Positions 1-8,452 of a stretch of 64,000 bases of DNA are shown here, one piece after another. The translations under genes were made by a program, and so were the position numbers. The notes beneath the pieces are model-generated. The model ran no database searches, was not told the origin of the DNA, and saw nothing but the letters and a program-made list of their open reading frames with translations. Source of the stretch: Kriegella sp965368185 (lineage in GTDB: Bacteria; Bacteroidota; Bacteroidia; Flavobacteriales; Flavobacteriaceae); contig CBDULZ010000011.1 of NCBI GenBank assembly GCA_965368185.1, forward strand, positions 1 through 64,000, given 5' to 3'. Position 1 is the first letter of the stretch, and each line of letters begins with the position of its first letter.

Positions 1-15
1 CAACGTATTTTTTAT

Positions 16-375
16 TTAATCGTTTTCCTTTTTCTCAAATTCCAAATTAATTCTATCTCGTGTTTTAAAGGAGGCCAAAGCCATAGATACAAGAAAAATT
101 GTCATTATCCCCAATAATCCCCAAGGAGTGTTATGCTCATTGATAAAAAATCCGAGTAATGATGTAAGAAATGGAATCCATAAATGTTTTATCAAATTTT
201 CGGCAAACATTTTTTGCGAAAAATTCCATTGCTCTTGGTTTTTTATAGAATATTTATTTCGAAATCCATTTATATGCCCAATTTTTGTTGGTTTCTTTTT
301 AAGGATTATTCCCATTTTGAATACAATTGAGCCCATCACTATAGAAAAAAGTGCCATCGAATAATTGAAACTCAA
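16..375 (-). CDS. SdpI/YhfL-like small membrane protein
   Basis: A 119-residue hydrophobic protein of unknown cellular role. An N-terminal membrane segment (about residues 5-22) is followed by the GFRNKYSIKNQEQW stretch, which resembles the G-[YF]-R-T/N...S...W signature of the SdpI family. Two more hydrophobic segments lie at about residues 64-80 and 85-100, followed by a charged tail. In Bacillus the family founder is an immunity protein against the SdpC toxin, but most members are uncharacterised and no toxin gene is visible here. The start used is TTG at 373-375. An ATG six codons later (355-357) is a good alternative and would keep the first membrane segment. The gene lies alone at the window edge and its 5' neighbour is the end of the next minus-strand gene. 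Confidence 0.7.
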   Translation of the reverse strand: MSFNYSMALFSIVMGSIVFKMGIILKKKPTKIGHINGFRNKYSIKNQEQWNFSQKMFAENLIKHLWIPFLTSLLGFFINEHNTPWGLLGIMTIFLVSMALASFKTRDRINLEFEKKEND

Positions 376-496
376 TTATATGGAAAGTGTTTTTTGGTTT
401 TAAGCAGATAATATGTTTAACAACTTCCAATTAACACATTTGCCTATTTGAGTACTTCTTTAGAACCAAGATTATAAAGAGCTAATTAAGGGCTAA

Positions 497-1570
497 TTAC
501 ATCCTAACAAATTTATCGTACTCTGCTTCCAACTGTGCTTTGTCCTTTTTACCGTCCAAAATTTCAATCCGGTATGCAAAAGTAACTGCTGTATTGGGTT
601 CTAAGGAATAATTAAGTGATTCTTCCTTACCATCTGTAAATGCTTTTTGCCCCAGTGGATTTGCCGCAAACAAACCGTATCCTCTTGCATGCCAATAGGT
701 AGGATAGCCAACATTTTGAGGCTGGTCCATAATCATTAGCGTAACATCTTTCTGGTTAATTGTCCCTGATAGTGCCATCCATTTGGCCCTGGTGCCCCAA
801 ACATCAGTACCCGAAATACCCTCGCTGCTCAAATATTCACCACTTACACCAGTGTTGTCGGTTACCGGAACATCTGTTTTATTTCCGTTTGCGTCACTCA
901 GGGTCACCGGGCCGTCGCTGGGATGTTCCAATTCCCTAGCAGTTCGAATGGCAAACATTCCCTCTTTAGTATCATTAAACGAAACTTTTTTCCCAAGGGC
1001 CTTAAAGGTGGTTATTCTATCAATAATCCTTTTATCTTCCTCTGCAAAAAATACAAACTTGGTTTCCTCCTTCATTAATGTAGTTGCGTCAGGCTCTAGC
1101 CAATTCGCGCTCACGACCAATGTGGCGCTATTAACACCATTTTTAAGGCTAACTATTTTATCGTGCCGGATAGTACCCAATTTATCCTTGGGGGTTTTGA
1201 TTTCATCGGAATTGCCCCAATAATCCAAACCATTCACATCCCCAAAATTAAACCACGCTCCAATATGATGAGGGTGATCGGTTCTTTCATTGGGTCTGGT
1301 CTCAAGGGGGTATCCGCGAGTAACCGCTTCACCATTTGCTGCAATAATCGGATAAAGCGTTGTTTTCTTAAGAACCGAAATAGCATCGGAATACAAATAC
1401 GAAGTAAACAAGCTTCCATCTACAAGAACATCTACCTTTTTATCGGTTTCATTATGCTCTAAAGTGATGTGGTTTTTTGTTGTTTCCGTGTTTTGAGCGA
1501 TGTCTTTATTCTTTTCTTTACAGGCAACGCCCATAAGCATGAGCGCCAAAATTGCAGGTATAGTTCTCAT
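497..1570 (-). CDS. DUF6807 / PmoA-family lipoprotein
   Basis: A roughly 357-residue secreted protein of the DUF6807 family, often annotated 'PmoA'. The chosen ATG at 1568-1570 starts a clean lipoprotein signal (MRTIPAILALMLMGVAC); an upstream in-frame ATG at 1598-1600 would only add ten polar residues. The family signature is visible as DHPHHIGAWFNFGDVNG followed by LDYWG, with a second His/Tyr-rich motif (YPTYWHARGYGLFAANP) in the C-terminal half. Despite the name there is no reason to link it to methane oxidation. Members are common in Bacteroidota and Planctomycetes sugar loci beside Gfo/Idh/MocA proteins, as here. It is probably co-transcribed with the Tat-exported oxidoreductase that lies 105 bp upstream. 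Biochemical function unknown; a periplasmic carbohydrate role is inferred. Confidence 0.8.
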   Translation of the reverse strand: MRTIPAILALMLMGVACKEKNKDIAQNTETTKNHITLEHNETDKKVDVLVDGSLFTSYLYSDAISVLKKTTLYPIIAANGEAVTRGYPLETRPNERTDHPHHIGAWFNFGDVNGLDYWGNSDEIKTPKDKLGTIRHDKIVSLKNGVNSATLVVSANWLEPDATTLMKEETKFVFFAEEDKRIIDRITTFKALGKKVSFNDTKEGMFAIRTARELEHPSDGPVTLSDANGNKTDVPVTDNTGVSGEYLSSEGISGTDVWGTRAKWMALSGTINQKDVTLMIMDQPQNVGYPTYWHARGYGLFAANPLGQKAFTDGKEESLNYSLEPNTAVTFAYRIEILDGKKDKAQLEAEYDKFVRM

Positions 1571-1675
1571 TTTATCACTAATTTGTAGAGAAAGGGGCAT
1601 AGTTATCCACGCCCCTATTATTTTAAAATGAATTTTCGCATCATGGGAATACCAAAACAGAAAATTTAATGGGCA

Positions 1676-3160
1676 CTAAACAGTATCGGGAACAACATAC
1701 CCTTTTCTGTACTCCCTGGTCAACATTTTATTAGCTTCTTTATCCTTAATAAAAGATTCTTCTTTACCATCAATCCGTAATTCCCTGCCCAATCGGTACG
1801 ATACATTCGCAATTAAGGGAAGTACACTAGACTTATGACCAGTTTCAATATCACAGGTCAACTCCGATTGGTCATTGTTGCGAATGGCAGAGATAAAATT
1901 GTTAAAAATGGCTTCTCCGCCACCGCCTCCGGTCAAATCAAGCGGATCGTACGAATCATCTTTTTCCCCTGAAGTTGGGCCTGCCTCATTGTTTCTTCCG
2001 AAAAAGGTCTGCCAGTTTCCACCAGCGTCAATTTGCATCCAGCCATCGGTACCCAATACAATCACGCCTATTTTTACTGGAGTCGCCTTACTTGAAGCCG
2101 ATATTTTGCCACTACCCGTTACATTGATGTCCGGCAAAAGAACACCCTCCGGATTGGTAAATATACCTCTCGTTCCAAATTCCAATATTTTTCCGTCGGC
2201 ATATTCAAAAAGCGAAGTTTGGGTATTCGGTGTATTTTGGGCAGACTTCTCACCAAAATAACCTCCCATTGAATTCACTCGTGTTGGCAATTCTTCTTTA
2301 CCCAAAGCCCAACGTGCAACATCAAATTGGTGCGGCCCTTGGTTACCGGTATCGCCATTTCCATAATCCCAATTCCAATGCCAGTTGTAATGGAACCTGT
2401 TTCTGTTAAAAGGTCTTTCGGGTGCGGGCCCGATCCACATATCGTAATGTACATTTTTAAGGTAGGCCTCAGTATACGCTGGCTCAAAACCACCAGATTC
2501 AACGTTCATTTTAAATTGTTCCCCGGGCTTCATAGGTCCGTCGGGGTACATTCCGATACTCGGTCGCGGTTTAAAACAAAGTCCACGAGTCATATATACT
2601 TCACCCAATTTTCCGTCACGGATAAATTTCATGGCGCGCTGCGTATTTGCAATCGAACGATTTTGAAAACCGACCTGAACCAAAACATTATACTTTCTTG
2701 CGGCTTCGATCATTTTTCTTCCTTCGAACACATTGTGCGTAGATGGTTTTTCTACGTAGACATGTTTCCCCGCTTGTGCTCCCCAAATGGTAGAAAGCGC
2801 ATGCCAATGGTTCGGTGCTGCTACAGAAACTGCATCAATCTCTTTGTCGTCAAAAACACGTCGCATATCCCACTCTGTCTGAGGACGATATCCTGCGAAT
2901 TTCTCTACTTGATCCAACCTGTCTTTAAACTGGTTTTCATCGACGTCTACAAGGTATTTCAACCTTACATTTTTCATTTTACCAAAGTTCTCGATATGGC
3001 TGCCACCTCTTCCGCGTATACCGATAATTCCCATTTGTATGGAATCGTTTGATCCAAGAATTCTTCCGTAAGAAAGCGCGCTTGTCGAAAGCATGGAAAC
3101 CCCTGCTACTCCGACAGAACCCTTTTTAATAAATTTTCTTCTTGTTATTCCTTTCTTCAT
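1676..3160 (-). CDS. Tat-exported Gfo/Idh/MocA-family oxidoreductase
   Basis: A 494-residue NAD(P)-dependent oxidoreductase with a twin-arginine signal (RRKFIKKGSVGVAGVS, residues 7-22), so it should be folded with its cofactor before export to the periplasm. The Rossmann loop GIIGIRGRGG lies at residues 44-53 and the family EKP motif at 137-139. A long C-terminal alpha/beta domain contains the Trp/His-rich NWHWNWDYGNGDTGNQG segment typical of the Bacteroidota/Planctomycetes Tat branch. Exported relatives include Zymomonas glucose-fructose oxidoreductase and GH109 enzymes, which use tightly bound NAD to oxidise sugars or cleave glycosides. Which of these applies here cannot be told from sequence. 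It sits directly upstream of the DUF6807 lipoprotein on the same strand. Confidence 0.88.
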   Translation of the reverse strand: MKKGITRRKFIKKGSVGVAGVSMLSTSALSYGRILGSNDSIQMGIIGIRGRGGSHIENFGKMKNVRLKYLVDVDENQFKDRLDQVEKFAGYRPQTEWDMRRVFDDKEIDAVSVAAPNHWHALSTIWGAQAGKHVYVEKPSTHNVFEGRKMIEAARKYNVLVQVGFQNRSIANTQRAMKFIRDGKLGEVYMTRGLCFKPRPSIGMYPDGPMKPGEQFKMNVESGGFEPAYTEAYLKNVHYDMWIGPAPERPFNRNRFHYNWHWNWDYGNGDTGNQGPHQFDVARWALGKEELPTRVNSMGGYFGEKSAQNTPNTQTSLFEYADGKILEFGTRGIFTNPEGVLLPDINVTGSGKISASSKATPVKIGVIVLGTDGWMQIDAGGNWQTFFGRNNEAGPTSGEKDDSYDPLDLTGGGGGEAIFNNFISAIRNNDQSELTCDIETGHKSSVLPLIANVSYRLGRELRIDGKEESFIKDKEANKMLTREYRKGYVVPDTV

Positions 3161-3783
3161 TTCTGAATAAATTTAGATTTAATATAATTCGGTTTTATAA
3201 TTCTATAATCTTACTTCAAAGGCCTAATACTGGATGTTCTAAAGAACTAAATCCGCTACAACTTTGACATCGAATGAACAACTATCGAAACACCCATAAA
3301 TAATTCGCTCCTATTGTTTTCAAGCATACCTTTTTGATAACTCGTTATCGCTATATCAATACTTTAAGCCTATAATGGCTATGGAAAGACAGGCCCCGTA
3401 TCGATACCTGATGTCGGAGCCAAACAAAGAAATAGAAAATACGAATGTAATACTTCAATTATCTTGCTGAATTTACATAAACATTTAACCTCGGGCAAAT
3501 CGATTCAAATTTCCTATAATTTCTTTTCCTTCACATAGTTATTGAGAGTCGAACATGTACTTTATGTAACTTTAGCTCCTACAATAATGACATTCCGGGA
3601 ACGGCTAAATTTGTGAGTTTTCGAAAGTTAAAATATAATGTAAAATAGACAAAATAGGGGAAGCAAACCACAGATCCGATACCCTATATTTGTTACAATA
3701 CCATTGCGATTAAAGTGGGATATCACTTGATTTTGGAGATTCACTTACCACGGCGACAAAGGAAACCACAAAACTTAAATCAA
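3161..3783. other. Divergent intergenic region
   Basis: About 620 bp between the Tat oxidoreductase (minus) and the esterase/epimerase operon (plus). No credible ORF, RNA gene or strong hairpin was seen. A TATATTTG sequence at 3685-3692 fits a Bacteroidota -7 element for the rightward operon. No equally good element was found for the leftward gene. An in-frame ATG at 3715 would extend the rightward gene into this region but precedes the signal peptide and is not used. Confidence 0.5.
3685..3692 (+). promoter_or_regulatory. Putative -7 element (TAnnTTTG)
   Basis: TATATTTG matches the Bacteroidota -7 consensus TAnnTTTG and lies 92 bp upstream of the ATG at 3784. No clear TTG -33 element is present at the usual distance, so this is a weak call. 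Confidence 0.35.
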
Positions 3784-4938
3784 ATGAAAAAGGGAATATT
3801 ATTATTTTTCGCCTCCATTACTGTAGCTGTACACGCTCAAAGCGAAATGTTGTGCATAGGTAAATATTGGACCGAAGATGAGGCCAATCTGGTCATGAAG
3901 GATTTTTCAAAGGAATGGAGCGATCTGGATTCTTGGGAACGTCGTGCGGAAGTCATTCGTTCAGGCATTATCTCAGGCATGAAACTGGATCAAATGCCAA
4001 AAATTGAAGGAAATTTTAATCCGATAATCGGTCGGAAATACACTTTTGACGGGTATGTCGTTGAAAACATCGCGATTGAAAGTTTCCCTGGATTTTATAT
4101 CACTGGAAACTTATATAGTCCGGCCAATCCAGATACTAAAAATGCAGCCATTCTTTCGCCCCATGGCCATATGTCAGACAAGAGACTAAAAGAAGATGTG
4201 CAGGCAAGGTGCGCTACATTGGCTCGAATGGGGGCCATAGTCTTTGCCTATGACATGGTGGGTTATGCCGAATCAACCCAGACGACCCACAAGATGCCCA
4301 TTGCCCTATTATTACAAACATGGAACAGTAAAAGAGTCTTGGAATACCTGCTTTCACGACCCGATGTAGACTCTGAAAGAATCGGCATGACCGGGGGGTC
4401 AGGCGGGGGTACCCAAACCTTTGTGCTGACCGCAATCGACGACCGCATAAAGGTAGCAGTACCTACTGTTCAGGTTTCCGCCCATTTTTTTGGAGGATGT
4501 GTTTGCGAAAGTGGAATGCCCATTCATAAAAGTACCGCACATCAAACCAATAATGTTGAGATTGCGGCCTTATGCGCTCCGCGACCAATGCTATTAATTT
4601 CGAACGGATCCGATTGGACGCGAAATACGCCAAGAATAGAATACCCATATATTCAAAAAGTATATGCGCTTTATAATGCGGAACACAAAGTCGAAAATGT
4701 ACACCTTCCAGCTGAGAAACACGATTACGGCTATTCGAAACGTGCTGCCGCATACACATTTTTAGCGTATCATTTAAAATTAAAATTGGGCAATGTGACA
4801 ATCACAAATGGGGTTCAAGAAGATTTTGTAACTATTCTTCCTGAGAATGATTTAAAGGTTTTCACCACTGCCAACCCCCGTCCTTCAAACGCCATTATCG
4901 GAGATGAGGCCATCATGGCGCATTTGAATTTGAAATAA
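3784..4938 (+). CDS. Exported alpha/beta-hydrolase, acetylxylan-esterase-like
   Basis: A 384-residue secreted serine hydrolase. The start at 3784 is chosen because it gives a proper Sec signal (MKKGILLFFASITVAVHAQ); an in-frame ATG at 3715 would place 23 polar residues before it. The nucleophile elbow is GMTGGSGGG with Ser206, and the likely catalytic His is His313 in EKHDYGYS. The PHGH motif near residue 125 would supply the oxyanion hole, and a Cys pair (GGCVC) follows the nucleophile strand. The overall pattern resembles large Bacteroidota carbohydrate esterases annotated as acetylxylan esterase or S9-like hydrolases. It is first of three plus-strand genes, followed 47 bp later by an epimerase, which suggests deacylation of a glycan. 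The acyl group and sugar are unknown. Confidence 0.75.
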   Translation: MKKGILLFFASITVAVHAQSEMLCIGKYWTEDEANLVMKDFSKEWSDLDSWERRAEVIRSGIISGMKLDQMPKIEGNFNPIIGRKYTFDGYVVENIAIESFPGFYITGNLYSPANPDTKNAAILSPHGHMSDKRLKEDVQARCATLARMGAIVFAYDMVGYAESTQTTHKMPIALLLQTWNSKRVLEYLLSRPDVDSERIGMTGGSGGGTQTFVLTAIDDRIKVAVPTVQVSAHFFGGCVCESGMPIHKSTAHQTNNVEIAALCAPRPMLLISNGSDWTRNTPRIEYPYIQKVYALYNAEHKVENVHLPAEKHDYGYSKRAAAYTFLAYHLKLKLGNVTITNGVQEDFVTILPENDLKVFTTANPRPSNAIIGDEAIMAHLNLK

Positions 4939-4985
4939 GGGGATAGATGGGTTCACCAATCAAAAAGTACAAAAGAGCTTAAACC

Positions 4986-6257
4986 ATGACCGATTATAAA
5001 GACAAACTTTTAAAGTTAAAAAGTGAAGTACAGCGGCATCTAACCGAAGAATTACTTCCTTTTTGGTTTGATCGATGCAAAGATGACGTAAACGGCGGAT
5101 TTATCACCCACTTTGATAAAGACGGTAATGATACAGGTGTCGATGAAAAATCAATGCTTGGCCAGGCACGTTGCATTTATAGTTTTGCTTCGGCGCACAG
5201 GGCGGGCTATGGTGAAGGAAAATGTTTGGAGTATGCCAAGCATGGAGTCGACTTTGTCATCGAAAAAATGTGGGATGATGTGCATGAAGGCTTCTTTTGG
5301 ATGACCGATAGAAAGGGCAATGTACTGATTGACGAAAAAATCATTTACGGCCACAGCTTTATCATCTATGGTTTTTGTGAATACACTTTGGCATCGGGGG
5401 ATCCGCGCGGTCTCTATTATGCCGAAAAGTGTTTTGACCTTCTTCAAAAATATGGGGCCGATACCATGTACGGGGGCTATTTTGAAATGTTTCAAAGGGA
5501 TTGGACATTAAAAGGTCCGGATGCTGCTGGGGGAGACAGAAAAACACTCGATGTGCACATGCACTTGATGGAAGCTTTTACCACACTTTATGAATGTAGC
5601 GGCAAGGAGGTGCACAAAAGGAAGCTATTGGAGATTATTGAGATTTTGACAAAAAGAATAATCCACCCGAAATACCTGACCGGTATACCTCAATTTACGG
5701 CAGATTGGAAGGTTGCCCCGCAGATCAAGTTCGACATCATTTGGGGTTGGGATCGCTTTTCGGAAGATGGCATCAAGTCTTCACCCGAAGATAATACGAG
5801 CTACGGACACAATGTGGAATTTGCCTGGCTACTTATGCACGCCATGGAAATCGCCAATATTCCTTTTGAGAAATATGGTAAAGTAATTCAAACCCAGTTT
5901 GATCATGCTTTGGCAGATGGTATCGATTGGGAGTATGGCGGTGTATATGTGGAAGGTTCCCATGCGGGGGGCGTCACCGATCGCGAAAAGGAATTTTGGC
6001 AACAGGCGGAAATGCTTATTGCCTTATTACAGGCGTGTATTGTATATGGACCGACAAAATATCTTCCGGTCTATGAAAATGTGCACAGATTTGTATTTGA
6101 CAAGATGATCGACCATACCGTTGGGGAATGGATTCCATTAATGACACGCAAAGGCGAACCTATCTGGAGTCATATGAGCCACAATTGGAAAATAAATTAC
6201 CACACCCTCCGCGCCTTGGTACAATCGATCGAGCGCATGAACAAACTGTTGGATTAA
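4986..6257 (+). CDS. AGE-family epimerase (cellobiose/mannobiose 2-epimerase-like)
   Basis: A 423-residue cytoplasmic (alpha/alpha)6-barrel isomerase without a signal peptide. The family converts the reducing-end sugar of glucose/mannose disaccharides, or N-acylglucosamine, at C2. The sequence shows the conserved His residues of the barrel: His191 in DVHMHLMEAF, His275 in SYGHNVEFAWLL, and His406 in NYHTLRA. The [FY]GH-[ND]-[VI]-E-x-[AS]-W-L-L motif and the length (about 400) favour the cellobiose/mannobiose 2-epimerase branch over GlcNAc 2-epimerase. It lies between an exported esterase and a propeller protein and in a locus with a GH92 mannosidase, so a manno-oligosaccharide substrate is plausible but inferred. 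Confidence 0.88.
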   Translation: MTDYKDKLLKLKSEVQRHLTEELLPFWFDRCKDDVNGGFITHFDKDGNDTGVDEKSMLGQARCIYSFASAHRAGYGEGKCLEYAKHGVDFVIEKMWDDVHEGFFWMTDRKGNVLIDEKIIYGHSFIIYGFCEYTLASGDPRGLYYAEKCFDLLQKYGADTMYGGYFEMFQRDWTLKGPDAAGGDRKTLDVHMHLMEAFTTLYECSGKEVHKRKLLEIIEILTKRIIHPKYLTGIPQFTADWKVAPQIKFDIIWGWDRFSEDGIKSSPEDNTSYGHNVEFAWLLMHAMEIANIPFEKYGKVIQTQFDHALADGIDWEYGGVYVEGSHAGGVTDREKEFWQQAEMLIALLQACIVYGPTKYLPVYENVHRFVFDKMIDHTVGEWIPLMTRKGEPIWSHMSHNWKINYHTLRALVQSIERMNKLLD

Positions 6258-6273
6258 ACCAAAACTCACCATT

Positions 6274-7320
6274 ATGGCCCTGAAATTTTTTAAGACACAT
6301 TTTCAAATCTTTGCATTTCTTTTGTTACCTGTAATCGTTAGTGCACAAAATACACCTGAGCACGATGCCATCCTATCCGTAGAGCGTATTTGGGACAGGG
6401 CGGCACATAATGCCTTTACCTCTTTAATCGATTTCAACGGCACATTATACTGCGCTTTCCGGGAAAGTAGCGGTCATGTATCGGACATCAACGGAAGTAT
6501 TCGGGTAATTGCCTCGGAAGACGGTCAAAATTGGCATTCGGTAGCACATCTTTATGAACAGGGAATAGATTTCAGGGATCCCCAATTGTCTGTAACCGCT
6601 GACGATAGAATCATGCTTAATATTGGAGGGTCTGTCTATACTGCCGGAAAATTGACCTCGATGTCCCCAAAAGTTAGTTTTAGCAATAAGGAAGGAAAAT
6701 CGTTTTCCAAAGCCCAAAATATTACGCTGGACCCAGCGATTCATACGGGAACGGACTGGCTTTGGAGGGCCACTTGGCACAAGGGTAAAGTGTACGCCGG
6801 GGTATACCAACCTAAAAAGGAAAAATCGGTACAATTGGTAGTCAGTGACAATGGCATTGACTATAAATTCGTCACTACCTTTGATGTTATTGAGGGAAAT
6901 GAAACTACTTTACGGTTCAACAAAAACGATGAAATGATAGCTGTGGTTCGACGTGGTGGACGCCATAACGGGGCCATTGGCGTTAGCGCACCCCCTTATG
7001 AAAATTGGAAATGGAATGCCTTGGAAGAACGTCTGGGAGGTCCCGATTTGATTATACTCGACAATGACATCATGCTCTGTGCGACACGGGAATATTTACC
7101 CTCAAAAGAACAAACCATAATCACAAGGGTTGAACTTAATGGCAAAACCACAAAATTACTTACCCTTCCTAGCGCCGGAGATTGTAGTTACCCGGGGTTT
7201 TTGATGCAAGACGACACTTTATTAATGTCTTATTATTCATCACACGAAGAAAAGACGGCTATTTATCTTGCTAAAATGGCCTATTTGCCAACTATTTTCG
7301 AAAGCACGGAAAAACCTTGA
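6274..7320 (+). CDS. Exported sialidase-fold (BNR-type) beta-propeller protein
   Basis: A 348-residue secreted protein with a Sec signal (residues 1-25, cleavage after VSA). Repeated blades contain Asp-box-like or BNR-like segments such as SEDGQNW (about residues 85-91) and SDNGIDY (about 192-198). An Arg/Glu-rich face includes FRESSGHVSD (about 63-72) and VRRGGRH. This looks like the family loosely annotated as exo-alpha-sialidase in Bacteroidota, many members of which cleave other glycosides or are untested. The full set of three sialidase arginines could not be assigned with certainty. It starts 16 bp after the epimerase stop, so it is in the same operon. A periplasmic glycosidase role is inferred. 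Confidence 0.7.
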   Translation: MALKFFKTHFQIFAFLLLPVIVSAQNTPEHDAILSVERIWDRAAHNAFTSLIDFNGTLYCAFRESSGHVSDINGSIRVIASEDGQNWHSVAHLYEQGIDFRDPQLSVTADDRIMLNIGGSVYTAGKLTSMSPKVSFSNKEGKSFSKAQNITLDPAIHTGTDWLWRATWHKGKVYAGVYQPKKEKSVQLVVSDNGIDYKFVTTFDVIEGNETTLRFNKNDEMIAVVRRGGRHNGAIGVSAPPYENWKWNALEERLGGPDLIILDNDIMLCATREYLPSKEQTIITRVELNGKTTKLLTLPSAGDCSYPGFLMQDDTLLMSYYSSHEEKTAIYLAKMAYLPTIFESTEKP

Positions 7321-7391
7321 AAGTAATAAGCGCAGTAGAATTAAGCCACGCCTTGGTTCGCAACCAGTCATTTATTACGAATGTCTTAGCT

Positions 7392-8273
7392 TCAATGTCT
7401 TTCTATAAATTCAAGAACCATTTTATTAAAATCTTCCGGATTTTGATGTTGTAAACCATGCGAAGCATTCTGAAGCTCTCTGAGTTTACTGTTTTGAATG
7501 CATTTATGAAGTTGATCACTAGCAAGCCTGAAGATTTCTGGAGTCTCCGCTCCCTTTATAAGAAGTACGGGAACTTTTAATTGCTTAAAATCTTGACAGT
7601 TTAGCAATGGGAAAAGATCGGCACCCGACACAAATGCCTTAAGCTCCGGAGTGTTTGCCAGCCACATTCGTTTTTCGTTTTGAGGAGCCTTATCGAAATA
7701 TAAACTATCCCCCATAACCCCGCCAACAAATAATGCTACTGCCGCCTCATCATTATGCTCATTAAATGCCTTAGAGGTGGGAATTACAAAATTGTTAAAA
7801 AATTCTGCCGATAATTCCGCTGCTTCAGGTAAATTTTCTAACAATGAAAGTACAGGAGCTTCAAGAAGGGTTAAACTTTTAATTAAATCTGGACGTTCAA
7901 GGGCTAAAATTATAGAAGTGAAACCACCAAAGGAGTGACCGATGAGATGGACAGGACCAAGATCTAATTTTTGTATAAATTCTATAAGGTCCTTAGCGTG
8001 TGCTTTTACCGAATAATCATTGGAATCACTGATGGTCTGATCATTTGGATAAGCATATCTACGGCTTAATGCAATCACACGATAATTTTGTGGGAAAGTA
8101 TCCATCTGGGCTTCCCAAACCCTGTAATCACTTATTGTTCCGTGAACGAATACAACAGGTTCCCCTTCGCCGATATCGATGTAACTGATTTTGTAACCAT
8201 CAAGTTCAAGCGTTTTTAATTCTCCTTCGGTTTTTTTGAGTGTCTTCATAGCTTCGGTATTTCGTTTATTCAC
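7392..8273 (-). CDS. Alpha/beta-hydrolase
   Basis: A 293-residue soluble hydrolase of the classical alpha/beta fold. The oxyanion segment VFVHGT is at residues 41-46, the nucleophile elbow IGHSFGG at 111-117 (Ser114), and the catalytic His lies in NASHGLQHQNPE near the C terminus. There is no signal peptide. The annotated ATG precedes a second in-frame ATG at codon 9, so the exact start is uncertain. It lies 180 bp downstream of an AraC-type regulator on the same strand and is convergent with the propeller gene. The pair may be a small regulator-effector unit unrelated to the glycan genes. The substrate is unknown. Confidence 0.85.
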   Translation of the reverse strand: MNKRNTEAMKTLKKTEGELKTLELDGYKISYIDIGEGEPVVFVHGTISDYRVWEAQMDTFPQNYRVIALSRRYAYPNDQTISDSNDYSVKAHAKDLIEFIQKLDLGPVHLIGHSFGGFTSIILALERPDLIKSLTLLEAPVLSLLENLPEAAELSAEFFNNFVIPTSKAFNEHNDEAAVALFVGGVMGDSLYFDKAPQNEKRMWLANTPELKAFVSGADLFPLLNCQDFKQLKVPVLLIKGAETPEIFRLASDQLHKCIQNSKLRELQNASHGLQHQNPEDFNKMVLEFIERH

Positions 8274-8452
8274 AACTGTTTTATGATTGTTTACAATACA
8301 TGGAAACCTTTAAATAACAAAGACGAAATGGACAGGGGTTTCCAATTATTCCATAGGGTAAAACTAAGGGTATATAGGCAGCCGAGATGTAAGTTCTGTT
8401 CCAAAAGCTGAAACATATTCTACAGCCAACCAACAAAAAATAAGCTCTAAAC

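Noticed and set aside
128..364. Plus-strand reading frame opposite the SdpI-like gene
   Set aside because: It is antisense to a gene with a recognisable family signature and has no features of its own.
497..1570. Particulate methane monooxygenase PmoA
   Set aside because: The name is inherited from automatic annotation; the protein is a soluble lipoprotein with DUF6807 motifs, not a membrane subunit of pMMO.
1571..1600. Longer start for the DUF6807 lipoprotein
   Set aside because: The ten extra residues precede a normal lipoprotein signal and would weaken it.
3715..3783. Upstream in-frame ATG extending the esterase-like gene by 23 codons
   Set aside because: The extension is polar and would bury the clear Sec signal that begins at 3784.
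7343..7366. Short inverted repeat (GGTT, AACC) between the convergent propeller and hydrolase genes
   Set aside because: A four-base stem without a T-run is expected by chance.
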